Of a stretch of 64,000 nt of DNA, positions 17,670 through 26,748 are shown piece by piece (position 1 is the stretch's first letter; the number at the start of each line of letters is the position of its first letter). The notes beneath the pieces are model-generated. The model was not told the DNA's origin, made no database searches, and saw only the letters and a list, made by a program, of their open reading frames with translations. The DNA lies in the NCBI GenBank assembly GCA_016936555.1, contig JAFGXR010000049.1, forward strand, positions 1 through 64,000, read 5' to 3'. This DNA comes from Spirochaetales bacterium (GTDB lineage Bacteria; Spirochaetota; Spirochaetia; DSM-2461). Both the position numbers and the translations under genes were made by a program.

Positions 17670-17709
17670 TAATCTAAATTGCTCAGTCGACTTTCGAGGA
17701 GAAAAACCT

Positions 17710-18969
17710 ATGATCATTAGTTTGAGCGCCGCTCTTATTTTTTTGCTCTCCCTGGTGGCGTTCTTTATTGATTCGCTTCTGCTTAAAATTGCGCTTTCCC
17801 TCTTTCTTCTCATCCTTCTGTTCCTATCTTTCTTGACCGGAAGGAAGGGGATAACGACGTCACCGGACCTGAAAACTGATACAGCCCCGGGGGATGATGA
17901 AGTTAAAAAACTGAAAGAGAGGCTCCGGGACGTCGAGAATTCCTATCGGACTATTGAGAAGGAAAACCGTGAAAACAGGGAAAAACTTGAAACTCTTGTG
18001 GAAAGCGCCTCATATCTGAGTGCAGCCCTGCCCATGATGAAAGAGCTGGCGGGGCTTGTCATCGATAAAACAGAGGAATCAGCCCTCAATCTGACGGAAA
18101 ATATCTTCAGAATTTCAAATCAGAGTTCCCGGGTTGGAATCCATATCAGCGATTTTCTCAACGATCTGTTCTCCGGTGATAAAAGCCTGAAAAGCAATAT
18201 TGAAATTCTGGGTAGCGAAATGAACAGAATCAATGCGCTCATCGAGGATTTCACCGCCATCAGCAAGCGCTATACCCAGGATATGAAACAGATCGATGAT
18301 AATGTGAAAACCATTAAAGGCTTTCTCGACGGCATTCGCGATGTCTCGGACCGTACAGGTCTACTCGCGATTAATTCGTCCATTGAAGCAGCGCGTGTCG
18401 GGAACGCCGGGAAGGGATTTTCCGTTCTGGCGGGAGAGATCCAGGGACTCGCCAGATCTTCTAAAGAGATCTCCCTGCAGATAGAGGATGTCATAGCCGG
18501 CATATCCGACAGGGTGGATGAATCCTTTCAGGCCCTTGAGTCGGAAATTAACATGACACTGGATCAACTCAATAAAACCCGGGGGGACCTGCAGGAAATT
18601 TCATCGAGTCTCGATGAGAAAATCGCTGATGTCGAAGTTCATGTCAAGGATTCCGATTCCCTGTCCAAAACCGTTACGGAAGAACTGGGCAACGTTACGG
18701 TCAATATGCAGTATCAGGATATTACAAGGCAGATCCTGGAACATATTATAAGCACCCTGTATTTCTACCGGACCGGGATGGAGGAGAAAGAGCCGCTTCT
18801 GCTGGCAGCTTCGGAAAAGAGAGAAAAAAGACAGGAGATACTGGAAAAAATCAGCTCCTACTTTACTATTGAAGATGAATGGAGGCTTTTCGGACTCCAG
18901 GTCAAGAAGGAAGCTGCTTCGGAAAGTAACCGGGAAGAAGAGTTCAAAGGCAATGTAGAGATGTTCTGA
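17710..18969 (+). CDS. Membrane-anchored MCP-like signalling protein without sensor domain
   Basis: A 419-residue protein with two hydrophobic segments at the extreme N-terminus (about 2-44) and then only cytoplasmic coiled coil; there is no periplasmic ligand domain. Residues about 215-255 form a chemoreceptor tip (GLLAINSSIEAARVGNAGKG, then FSVLAGEIQ and LARSS) that binds CheA/CheW in receptors. Near residue 335 it has QYQDITRQILEH; Asp and Gln are spaced as in the catalytic DxxxQ of CheZ. It is the first gene of the che operon, 20 bp before cheA. It may organise signalling clusters, dephosphorylate CheY-P, or both (inference). Confidence 0.75.
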   Translation: MIISLSAALIFLLSLVAFFIDSLLLKIALSLFLLILLFLSFLTGRKGITTSPDLKTDTAPGDDEVKKLKERLRDVENSYRTIEKENRENREKLETLVESASYLSAALPMMKELAGLVIDKTEESALNLTENIFRISNQSSRVGIHISDFLNDLFSGDKSLKSNIEILGSEMNRINALIEDFTAISKRYTQDMKQIDDNVKTIKGFLDGIRDVSDRTGLLAINSSIEAARVGNAGKGFSVLAGEIQGLARSSKEISLQIEDVIAGISDRVDESFQALESEINMTLDQLNKTRGDLQEISSSLDEKIADVEVHVKDSDSLSKTVTEELGNVTVNMQYQDITRQILEHIISTLYFYRTGMEEKEPLLLAASEKREKRQEILEKISSYFTIEDEWRLFGLQVKKEAASESNREEEFKGNVEMF

Positions 18970-18989
18970 CAGGAGATTTTGCAGGAAAT

Positions 18990-21491
18990 ATGACAGCGGA
19001 AAGTTTTTTTGTCACATTAGGCGATTCACTCAATTCCTTCACTCCCGGCGATCTGGTGGGAACCATGGAGCTGAAGGAATTGGTCGATGAGGGAAGAGAC
19101 TATTATCCCTCCGGAGAAAAAGCTCTGTTTCTCGATCTTTCGGCGCTGCTCCACTGCTATATTCTGGAAGGTGAAAATGATGAGCTGAATAAGCAGTTCC
19201 AATCGATAAAGGAGCGCATTGTCCTGATCGGCCATTCAGAACCTGTTGCCGATTCGCCGGAAAGAGAAGCGGTGAAAAATACGGTTCCTCTCTGCCCCAA
19301 TCCCGTGAGGATTGATGACAGGGAAGTTCTGGATTCCTTTCTGCAGGAATCCCATGACCATCTCGATACGATTGAAGAGAGGATCCTGGCGCTCGAAACG
19401 AATCCCGATGCGGATCTCATTGATGATATTTTCCGGTCCATGCATACGATTAAAGGCGTGGCTTCCTTTATCGGGCTGAATAATATCAAAAACATCAGTC
19501 ATACCCTGGAGTCTCTTCTCGACAGGCTCCGCGATAATGAGCTGGCCGTCGATTCCGATCTTATCAATGTTCTGCTGGACGGGACGGATATTTTATCCGG
19601 ACTCATAGGGAATATCGAGCAGGAGGCCGAGGAAAAAAGAGACAGCGGCAACGAAATGCTTCTCTGTGAGCCGCCGGTCGATATCTCTCTTCTCGTAGAG
19701 AAAATTGCCCGGATCGGAAATGATGATGGAAAAATGGTTCCCCAGAAGCCCGCCGAGGCTCCGGTACCTTCCGATTCTGTCGACGATCTGATTACCGGTG
19801 AAATGATTCAGAAATTCATTGAAGAGACATCGGATCTCATAGACAGCGCGGAGCATGAAATCCTTGAGCTCGAAAACGGCTCTCCTGAAATGGAACATGT
19901 TGACCGCGCTTTCAGAAAACTCCATACGATAAAAGGAAATGCAGGTTTTTTCGGGTTCGCCTCAATTGAAGAGACGGCTATGGAAACCGAATCGCTTCTC
20001 GATGAAATACGAAAGGGCATCAGGGAAGCCGATCACAGAAATGTCTCTCTTCTCCTTAAGGAATTCGATATTATCAGAGCGCGCCTTTCCTCTCCGGTTG
20101 AGGACCGGGACGGCGGATCTGAAAAGACGGAAAATTACAAGCCGATCGGGGAAGTTCTTGCTGATCTGGGGGTCTCCCGTGAGGATATTGAGCACGCGGC
20201 CAATCTGCAGAACAAGAAACTCGGTGAAATTCTCGTCGAAGAAGGGGTCGTTTCCGAGGGCATACTCGATAAGGCGCTTCAATCGCAGGGCAGAACCGCC
20301 GGCGATCTGCCATCTATTTCGGTCAAGAGAAAGGATATCCGGATCGATATGGAAAAACTGGACCGCCTCTTCGATATGGTGGGTGAACTGATTACCGCCG
20401 AAGCCATGGTTGTCGACTCGGAAGATCTGAAAGGTCTCGAATTGAGGGATTTTCAGAAGTCGGCCCTCCATCTTTCGAAGATCACCAGGGAAATTCAGAG
20501 CATTACCATGTCCATGAGAATGATACCCCTGGAGGGGTTATTCAATAAAATGAAACGGCTTGTCCGCGATCTGTCCAGGAAAATGGATAAGCCCGTACAA
20601 CTTCAAATCAGCGGGGCCGATACGGAGATGGACCGCAATGTCATAGAGGAGATCTCCGATCCTCTGGTTCATATTATCCGCAACGCCATCGACCATGGTT
20701 TGGAGAACCGATCGGAGAGGAGCGGAAAAGGGAAGCCTCCCGTCGGGACAGTTAAGCTGAACGCCCGCTATGAGGGAAACGAGATATGGATTACCGTCAG
20801 CGATGACGGAGCGGGTCTCAACCGCAAGGGCATCGTAATACATGCGCTTGAGAAGGGGCTTTTAGGCGAAGGGGCCGAAAGCCTGCCCGATGAAGATATC
20901 TGGAAGCTGATATTCGAACCCGGTTTCTCCACGATGGAGAAAGTCTCGGAAATCTCCGGACGGGGAGTCGGCATGGACGTGGTCAAGAAGAACATTGAAA
21001 AACTCCGCGGCCGCATTGATATCAATACGGAATGGGGGAAAGGGACCGATATGGTTCTCCGCATACCTTTGACTCTGGCCATCATAGATGCCATCAGCTG
21101 CAGAGTCGCCACTATGACGCTGGCCTTTCAGTCCTCCGATGTCATAGAGTTCCTCAAGTACTCCGATGATCTTTTCACCCATACGGGACAGGGAAACCGC
21201 GTCATAAACCTCAGATCCGAAATTATACCTGTTATTGATCTGCGGGAGTTCTATAATATAAAAAGAGACCGGCAGAAGGACGAGACAGAGGTCATCGTTG
21301 TCATCACCGCGGGCGGTGTCAAATCGGCGCTCGTAGTCGATTCCATTCTGGGTAGCAAGCAGATGGTTGTTAAAGCCCTGCCGGAACTTCTCGAGGAGAC
21401 AAGAGCTATTTCGGGCTGCAGCGTTCTTGGAACCGGCGATGTCTGCCTCATCGTCGATGCGGCGGCTTTAATAGGGGAAACACTTGAATAG
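18990..21491 (+). CDS. cheA: Chemotaxis histidine kinase CheA with two HPt domains
   Basis: An 833-residue CheA. Order: an unassigned N-terminal region (1-85), HPt1 with His152 (SMHTIKG), HPt2 with His312 (KLHTIKG), a short helical domain at about 383-435 (GEVLADLG, KKLGEILVEEGVVSEG) resembling MshEN/GspE-N repeats, dimerisation (about 446-510), HATPase (N-box IIRNAIDHG, G boxes DDGAG and GRGVGMD), and a C-terminal CheW-like domain (about 700-833). Two complete HPt domains and the inserted repeat are unusual. It phosphorylates CheY and CheB encoded downstream. Confidence 0.95.
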   Translation: MTAESFFVTLGDSLNSFTPGDLVGTMELKELVDEGRDYYPSGEKALFLDLSALLHCYILEGENDELNKQFQSIKERIVLIGHSEPVADSPEREAVKNTVPLCPNPVRIDDREVLDSFLQESHDHLDTIEERILALETNPDADLIDDIFRSMHTIKGVASFIGLNNIKNISHTLESLLDRLRDNELAVDSDLINVLLDGTDILSGLIGNIEQEAEEKRDSGNEMLLCEPPVDISLLVEKIARIGNDDGKMVPQKPAEAPVPSDSVDDLITGEMIQKFIEETSDLIDSAEHEILELENGSPEMEHVDRAFRKLHTIKGNAGFFGFASIEETAMETESLLDEIRKGIREADHRNVSLLLKEFDIIRARLSSPVEDRDGGSEKTENYKPIGEVLADLGVSREDIEHAANLQNKKLGEILVEEGVVSEGILDKALQSQGRTAGDLPSISVKRKDIRIDMEKLDRLFDMVGELITAEAMVVDSEDLKGLELRDFQKSALHLSKITREIQSITMSMRMIPLEGLFNKMKRLVRDLSRKMDKPVQLQISGADTEMDRNVIEEISDPLVHIIRNAIDHGLENRSERSGKGKPPVGTVKLNARYEGNEIWITVSDDGAGLNRKGIVIHALEKGLLGEGAESLPDEDIWKLIFEPGFSTMEKVSEISGRGVGMDVVKKNIEKLRGRIDINTEWGKGTDMVLRIPLTLAIIDAISCRVATMTLAFQSSDVIEFLKYSDDLFTHTGQGNRVINLRSEIIPVIDLREFYNIKRDRQKDETEVIVVITAGGVKSALVVDSILGSKQMVVKALPELLEETRAISGCSVLGTGDVCLIVDAAALIGETLE

Positions 21492-21500
21492 GAAGGGAAT

Positions 21501-22013
21501 ATGGAAGCAGTAAAACAGAGCGAAGATGACATTTTTCTGGCTGATGACGACGATGATCTCCAGAGCCAGAACAAATATCTGCTTTTCAATCTGGGCAATG
21601 AAGTATTCGGATTGGAAATCGGCAGCATTATTCAGATAGTCGAAATGCAGAAGATTACGGAAGTTCCCGATATGCCGCCCTACATAAAGGGAGTGATCAA
21701 TCAGCGGGGCAAAGTCATACCCTTAATGGATTTGAGACTGCGTTTCGGCATGCCCGAAAGGGATTACGATGACAGGAACTGCATTATAATCGTGAACATT
21801 CATAACTCCTTCATCGGCCTCATTGTCGATACAGTCGCGGAAGTCCATGATATCGATGATAAGAATATCGATCCCTCGCCGGGCTTTAAAAGCAGCACTC
21901 TGAAGGAAAAATACATAAGCGGCCTGGGAAAAATAGGGGAGGATGTGAAAATCCTTCTCGATGTGGAGAAGATCATAACACAGGATGATCTCGAACAGGC
22001 TGGCGCATCATGA
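21501..22013 (+). CDS. cheW: Chemotaxis coupling protein CheW
   Basis: A 170-residue adaptor that joins receptors to CheA. After an acidic N-terminal tail of about 20 residues it shows the CheW fold blocks FGLEIGSIIQIVEM, GVINQRGKVIPLMDLR and GLIVDTVAEV. It sits 9 bp after cheA and overlaps cheR by 4 bp (ATGA), so expression is coupled. Confidence 0.95.
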   Translation: MEAVKQSEDDIFLADDDDDLQSQNKYLLFNLGNEVFGLEIGSIIQIVEMQKITEVPDMPPYIKGVINQRGKVIPLMDLRLRFGMPERDYDDRNCIIIVNIHNSFIGLIVDTVAEVHDIDDKNIDPSPGFKSSTLKEKYISGLGKIGEDVKILLDVEKIITQDDLEQAGAS

Positions 22014-22852
22014 TAATGCTGGATATTGATGACAAGGAATTTAAAAAAATCTCTGAACTGGTCTACAGCCGCTTCGGGATCAATCTGACAGAGAAAAAGA
22101 AGGCGCTGGTCAGAGGCCGGCTCAACAAATTAATCGTCAATCTCGGTTTTACATCTTTTTCCCAGTACTTTGACTATGTTCAGGAGGACAAATCGGGACA
22201 GCGGCTCCTCGATATGGTCGATAAAATCTCCACCAATCACTCTTATTTTTTCCGGGAAAGCGATCATTTTACCTATTTGTCCGACACGGTCCTTCCCCAG
22301 ATCTGTTCCAGCACTGAGCGGCGGCCCGATAACCAGCTCAGGATCTGGTGTGCCGGCTGTGCGAACGGTCAGGAAGCCTACACTCTGGCTATGGTCCTCA
22401 AAGAGTACTTCAGCAAACACAGCAGTCCTCTCAAGCCGGCTATACTGGCGACTGATATTTCCATTTCGGCACTTGAAACGGCTGTGGCCGGTCATTACAC
22501 CGAGGACGGCCTGTCGGGAATACCCGCTGAACTGAAGCGCCGTTATTTTGAGGTGGAAAAAGACGGCTCAGCCACGGCGAAAAAGGAATTGAAAGATCTG
22601 ATTCTTTTTAAAAGACTGAATTTTATGAACGACAGTTTCCCCTTTAAAAGCCGTTTCGATGTCGTTTTCTGCCGCAATGTCATGATTTATTTCGACAATG
22701 TCACCAAGGAAACCCTGGTCAACAAATTCCACCGCTATATGCTTGATACCTCCTGGCTTTTCATCGGCCATTCCGAAACGCTCGGACGGAACAACAGCAA
22801 TTTCCGCTATATCAAACCCTCAACATATCTACGTGTCGGAGCCGGTGGTTGA
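22010..22852 (+). CDS. cheR: Chemotaxis protein methyltransferase CheR
   Basis: SAM-dependent methylation of receptor glutamates. It has 280 residues: an N-terminal helical domain (about 1-80, FGINLTEKK, STNHSYFFRE) and a Rossmann domain with the SAM loop WCAGCANGQEAYT and the VVFCRNVMIYFD block. The usual C-terminal SETL/GHSE region is present (FIGHSETLG). No C-terminal pentapeptide-dependent extension is seen. Overlaps cheW and cheB. Confidence 0.95.
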   Translation: MIMLDIDDKEFKKISELVYSRFGINLTEKKKALVRGRLNKLIVNLGFTSFSQYFDYVQEDKSGQRLLDMVDKISTNHSYFFRESDHFTYLSDTVLPQICSSTERRPDNQLRIWCAGCANGQEAYTLAMVLKEYFSKHSSPLKPAILATDISISALETAVAGHYTEDGLSGIPAELKRRYFEVEKDGSATAKKELKDLILFKRLNFMNDSFPFKSRFDVVFCRNVMIYFDNVTKETLVNKFHRYMLDTSWLFIGHSETLGRNNSNFRYIKPSTYLRVGAGG

Positions 22853-23895
22853 AGAAAAAAATAAAAGTCCTGATTATTGACGATTCCGCTCTTGCCAGGG
22901 ACATTTTATCAAAAGGGCTCTCACGCTATGATGATCTGGAAGTTGTCGGCACAGCCGCCGATGTGTACGAAGGCAGGGATAAAATCGTCTTTCTGGAACC
23001 CGATGTCCTGACTCTTGATATCGAAATGCCCAGAATGGACGGGGTGGAATTTCTGAGGAGGCTTATCCCCCAGTACCCCATTCCCGTAATAGTTGTCTCT
23101 TCACTGTCGTCGGCCAATGCCAGAGTAACCCTCGATGCTCTGGATTTCGGAGCGGTTGATTATATTCAGAAGCCCTCTTCCCGGTTCGGCAACAAATTGA
23201 CCGACATGATGGACGAGCTGCACAGCAAACTCGTTTATGCTTCATCCGTCGATGTAAACCGCATCCGGAGAAATTACAATTATAAGGTAAAACGCTCCAG
23301 TACGGTTCTGACAGGATCAACCGGGAAAGTTATCGTCATAGGCGCTTCGACGGGAGGAACAGTGGCTATCAGAAAAATCGTAGAGGAATTTCCTCCCGAT
23401 ATTCCCGGCTGCGTCATCGTACAGCATATGCCCGAGGGGTTTACGAAAATGTTCGCCGAGAAGCTGAACCAGAGCTGCCGCGTCGAGGTCAAGGAAGCGG
23501 AAAGCGGCGACAGAATCATCAGGGGGCGGGTGCTCGTAGCTCCCGGGAATAAGCAGCTTTATATTCTGCGAAGCGGTGCGGACTACATCGTACAGTGCAG
23601 GGAGGAAGAGCGCATTAACGGTCATTGCCCCTCCGTGGAGCCGCTTTTCGATTCGGCAGCCCGATATTGCGGATCCAATGCCGTCGGCGTCATGCTGACC
23701 GGTATGGGCGCCGACGGCGCCGACGCCATGGTCCGTCTCAGGGAATCCGGTGCCAGAACCATGGCCCAGGACCGGGAAACCTCTGTCGTTTTCGGTATGC
23801 CCGGCGAGGCTTTCAAGAGAGGCGGCGCCGAAATCCTTGTCCCTATCGATAAGATCGCCGGGACGATTCTGCGCTTTCTGGGGGAAATGTCGTGA
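22849..23895 (+). CDS. cheB: Chemotaxis response regulator / protein-glutamate methylesterase CheB
   Basis: Removes methyl groups from, or deamidates, chemoreceptors when phosphorylated by CheA. 348 residues: receiver domain (IIDDS, phospho-acceptor Asp57 in LDIEMPRMDG) and esterase domain with Ser in IGASTGG, His in QHMPEGFT and Asp in MLTGMGADG. It starts at TTG 22849, overlapping the cheR stop, with GGAG 7 nt upstream; no other start keeps the first receiver strand. Confidence 0.95.
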   Translation: MKKKIKVLIIDDSALARDILSKGLSRYDDLEVVGTAADVYEGRDKIVFLEPDVLTLDIEMPRMDGVEFLRRLIPQYPIPVIVVSSLSSANARVTLDALDFGAVDYIQKPSSRFGNKLTDMMDELHSKLVYASSVDVNRIRRNYNYKVKRSSTVLTGSTGKVIVIGASTGGTVAIRKIVEEFPPDIPGCVIVQHMPEGFTKMFAEKLNQSCRVEVKEAESGDRIIRGRVLVAPGNKQLYILRSGADYIVQCREEERINGHCPSVEPLFDSAARYCGSNAVGVMLTGMGADGADAMVRLRESGARTMAQDRETSVVFGMPGEAFKRGGAEILVPIDKIAGTILRFLGEMS

Positions 23896-24371
23896 ACCTG
23901 CTGGAAGTCGGAATAGGCGGGCTGGAAGTTTCAGCCGATAGAGACAGCGCGATAAAAACCTATGCTCTCGGGTCCTGTGTGGCGTTGATTATTTATGACA
24001 AGGTGAACCGCATTGGGGGGATGATTCATATCGCTCTTCCCGATTCGGAAATCAATAGGGAAAAAGCTGAAAAAATGCCGGCTTATTTTGCCGATACGGG
24101 ATTGCCTCTTCTCTTTCAGAAAATGAATGAAAACGGGGCGAAACGATCGAGCAGCTGGATCAAACTGGCCGGAGGGGCATCGGTCATAAAAAGCTGCGAA
24201 TCCTTCGACATAGGTAAGCGGAATATTCTTGCAGTCAGGAAAATCCTCTGGAACAAAAAACTCGGCATAGCCAAAGAAGATGTAGGGGGCGATTACAGCC
24301 GCACGGTCTCACTTAACATAGAAGACGGTACGGTAACCATTTCCAATTCGGGAAAGAACTGGGAATTATAG
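23892..24371 (+). CDS. cheD: Chemoreceptor glutamine deamidase CheD
   Basis: Deamidates receptor glutamines; in Bacillus it also binds CheC. 159 residues with catalytic Cys29 (ALGSCVAL), His46 (GGMIHIALP) and the AGGAS turn. It starts at GTG 23892 inside the cheB stop. CheD here lies near cheX rather than cheC. Confidence 0.94.
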   Translation: MNLLEVGIGGLEVSADRDSAIKTYALGSCVALIIYDKVNRIGGMIHIALPDSEINREKAEKMPAYFADTGLPLLFQKMNENGAKRSSSWIKLAGGASVIKSCESFDIGKRNILAVRKILWNKKLGIAKEDVGGDYSRTVSLNIEDGTVTISNSGKNWEL

Positions 24372-24384
24372 ACGGGTGGGAACA

Positions 24385-24777
24385 ATGGCTTACGAAAAAA
24401 TAATGATTGTAGACGATTCGGCTACATCGCGGATGATTATCAGGCGGTGTTTTCATATTGCGGGGTATGAAAAATCAGAATACACCGAAGCTGAAGACGG
24501 GCTGGCGGCGCTTCATCTTCTTAAAGACAATCCCGTGGATCTTATCGTTTCGGATCTGAACATGCCCCGGATGGATGGAACGACCTTTATACGCCGTCTG
24601 AAGATGAAAGAGGGAGCCTCCCGGATCCCGGTTATCGTTATCTCCAGTATGGGGAACGATGCTGTGAGAGAAGAATTGGAGGGAACCGGGGTCCTTGCGG
24701 TCATCAGAAAGCCCCTGTCCCCCGCCAAGATACTGGAAGCCCTGGGAGAAGGGGAAGGAGACGGCGATGAGTTTTAG
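24385..24777 (+). CDS. cheY: Chemotaxis response regulator CheY
   Basis: A single receiver domain of 130 residues; phospho-CheY should bind the flagellar switch. Asp10/Asp11 (IVDDS), Asp57 (VSDLNMPRMDG), a conserved Ser in VISS and Lys in RKPLSP form the active site. I use ATG 24385 (GGTGG 5 nt upstream) rather than GTG 24376. The 3' end overlaps the start of cheX. Confidence 0.9.
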   Translation: MAYEKIMIVDDSATSRMIIRRCFHIAGYEKSEYTEAEDGLAALHLLKDNPVDLIVSDLNMPRMDGTTFIRRLKMKEGASRIPVIVISSMGNDAVREELEGTGVLAVIRKPLSPAKILEALGEGEGDGDEF

Positions 24778-25222
24778 CGAACAGGATGTCTCCGCGGCTT
24801 TTAATGATGCTGTGATCAGAACATTTGCCGAAATGGCTTTTATTGACGTCATCCCCGAACATCACCACGAAGGAAAAATCAGTTACACCGGAATCATGGG
24901 GCTGGAGTTCAGCCATCCGGGACGGGGTCATATTCTTTTCTACATGACAAAAGACTGCAAGAAGCAGCTGGTGGAAAACATTTACGGGGAGGAGTGGATC
25001 CGTCTCAGCGATATGGAGATCGATGACTGTCTGCTCGAATTACTGAATGTCCTGGCGGGAGAGTTTCTGAAAAATCTCTATGGTGACAATGACAAAGTCG
25101 CCATGTCCTTTCCGAGGCTTTATTTTGATGAAGATACGGTTCCCGGCCGTCCCGGTCAGCTCAAATTTGTCTACAATGGAGAAGGGGCTCTCTTTTTCGC
25201 AAGACTGGGACTGGAAGATTAA
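24767..25222 (+). CDS. cheX: CheX-family CheY-P phosphatase
   Basis: A 151-residue CheC/CheX/FliY-family protein, the expected CheY-P phosphatase of spirochaetes. The signature ExxN is Glu91-Leu-Leu-Asn94 in LLELLNVLAGEF; the helix pair and the C-terminal GEGALFFARL strand fit CheX. ATG 24767 has AAGGAG 7 nt upstream and lies inside cheY, giving coupled translation. No terminator is apparent after it. Confidence 0.88.
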   Translation: MSFSEQDVSAAFNDAVIRTFAEMAFIDVIPEHHHEGKISYTGIMGLEFSHPGRGHILFYMTKDCKKQLVENIYGEEWIRLSDMEIDDCLLELLNVLAGEFLKNLYGDNDKVAMSFPRLYFDEDTVPGRPGQLKFVYNGEGALFFARLGLED

Positions 25223-25290
25223 GGTCCCGCAATCTTCACAAGCCCTGATAAATGGTATAGTATGATCCGGAATATTTTTGAGGAGACACC

Positions 25291-26100
25291 ATGAATCAGG
25301 ACCAGGTAAAAGCACTTCTTCTTGAACTTGACGGAGACGTCGAGGACTTTACACTGATTTTTTCCGGAAAGCTGAGCAAAAAAGTCGACGGACTGTACCA
25401 TCCGGAAAAGCAGGAAATTATCATACATAATAAAAACTTCACGGAGGAGAATCCTCTGGTCTATACGGCAATTCATGAGTTTGCCCATCATATCCAGTTC
25501 ACCAGGAAGGATATGGAAGTGACCAGCCGTTCCCATACGGTTATGTTCTGGGATATTTTCCATAAGCTGCTGATCAAAGCCGAAGAGAAGGGTATCTACA
25601 AAAATCTCTTCGCCACGGACGAGCGCTTTATCAAGCTTACGGAAAAAATCAAATCCAAATACCTTCACACGAACGGCGAGCTGATGAAAGAGTTCGGAAA
25701 GCTTCTCATCGAAGCCCTCGATCTGTGCCAGCAGAATCATGCCAACTTCGAGGACTACGTGGACCGGGAGCTGGGACTCAACCGGACGGCTGCCAAATCG
25801 ATTATGAAAGTCTATGCCATGGACGTGAATCCCGATATCGGGTTCGACAATATGAAAATCGTCGCGGGGATCAAAGAGGAAAAACAGCGGAAAGTCGCAG
25901 AGAAAGCCTTTGAAGAGGGAAAAAGCCCCGATATGGTCAAAGCTGAAATAAGGGAGTCCAAAGGGGAGCCCGAAGTGACTCTTCCCAGACTGGAAGCCCA
26001 GAAAAGACGGATCGAAAAAAGCATTCAGGGCCTTCAGCAGAAACTGGCCGATGTTGAAATGCAGATCGATGAGTTCAGGCACGAACAGGGAGAGGATTAA
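25291..26100 (+). CDS. HExxH zinc-metallopeptidase-like protein of unknown role
   Basis: A 269-residue protein without a signal peptide. HEFAHH at residues 62-67 is an HExxH zinc site, followed 16 residues later by SHTVMFWDIFH, arranged like the third His of SprT/WLM/YgjP-type zincins. From about 220 to the end it is a charged coiled coil. The gene has its own SD (GAGGAG) after the che operon and lies 6 bp before udk. I do not recognise a named family; it may be a cytosolic protease or a zinc-binding scaffold. Confidence 0.6.
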   Translation: MNQDQVKALLLELDGDVEDFTLIFSGKLSKKVDGLYHPEKQEIIIHNKNFTEENPLVYTAIHEFAHHIQFTRKDMEVTSRSHTVMFWDIFHKLLIKAEEKGIYKNLFATDERFIKLTEKIKSKYLHTNGELMKEFGKLLIEALDLCQQNHANFEDYVDRELGLNRTAAKSIMKVYAMDVNPDIGFDNMKIVAGIKEEKQRKVAEKAFEEGKSPDMVKAEIRESKGEPEVTLPRLEAQKRRIEKSIQGLQQKLADVEMQIDEFRHEQGED

Positions 26101-26106
26101 GAACAG

Positions 26107-26748
26107 ATGATGAACAGACCGCAGCTAATAGGAATTACAGGGGGATCGGGCTCCGGAAAGACGACTATCGTCAGAAAAATTTCGGAAATCATTCCCGATT
26201 TCGTCTTCATCCCCCAGGACAATTACTACAAATCGGCGGAGTTCATCTCCAACAGCAATATCACCGCCTTCAACTTCGACCATCCGGAAGCCTTCGACAC
26301 GGAACTGCTCCGCGATCAGCTGACCGCTTTGAGAAACGGCAATTCCGTGGATATGCCCCAGTATGATTTCGTTCACCACAGAAGAAAAGAGGAAACGATT
26401 CATGTCGAGCCCAAGAATGTGATCATTCTGGAAGGAATCATGGTCCTGACGGACAAGAGAATCCGCGATATCCTCGATCTGAAGATTTATGTCGACACGC
26501 CCGATGACATCCGCTTTATCCGGAGACTGCAGCGCGACGTCGAGGAGAGAGGAAGAACCCACGATTCGGTCATAAATCAGTATCTGAATGTGGTCCGTCC
26601 CGGCCATTACGAGTTTATCGAGCCTACCAAGAATTACGCCGATATCATCATCCCCGAAGGGGGCTTCAATACGGGAGCTCTTCAGGTTCTCGCGTCTTTT
26701 ATGAAAGATATAGCCGAAAACGGCAATATCACCGCTTCAGGTAACTGA
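26107..26748 (+). CDS. udk: Uridine kinase
   Basis: Phosphorylates uridine and cytidine in pyrimidine salvage. 213 residues with P-loop GGSGSGKTT, the PQDNYY substrate loop, FDHPEAFD, MPQYDFVHHRR and LEGIMVL, all diagnostic of Udk. Two adjacent ATG codons (26107, 26110) are possible starts. It overlaps the convergent methyltransferase gene by 20 bp. Confidence 0.93.
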   Translation: MMNRPQLIGITGGSGSGKTTIVRKISEIIPDFVFIPQDNYYKSAEFISNSNITAFNFDHPEAFDTELLRDQLTALRNGNSVDMPQYDFVHHRRKEETIHVEPKNVIILEGIMVLTDKRIRDILDLKIYVDTPDDIRFIRRLQRDVEERGRTHDSVINQYLNVVRPGHYEFIEPTKNYADIIIPEGGFNTGALQVLASFMKDIAENGNITASGN

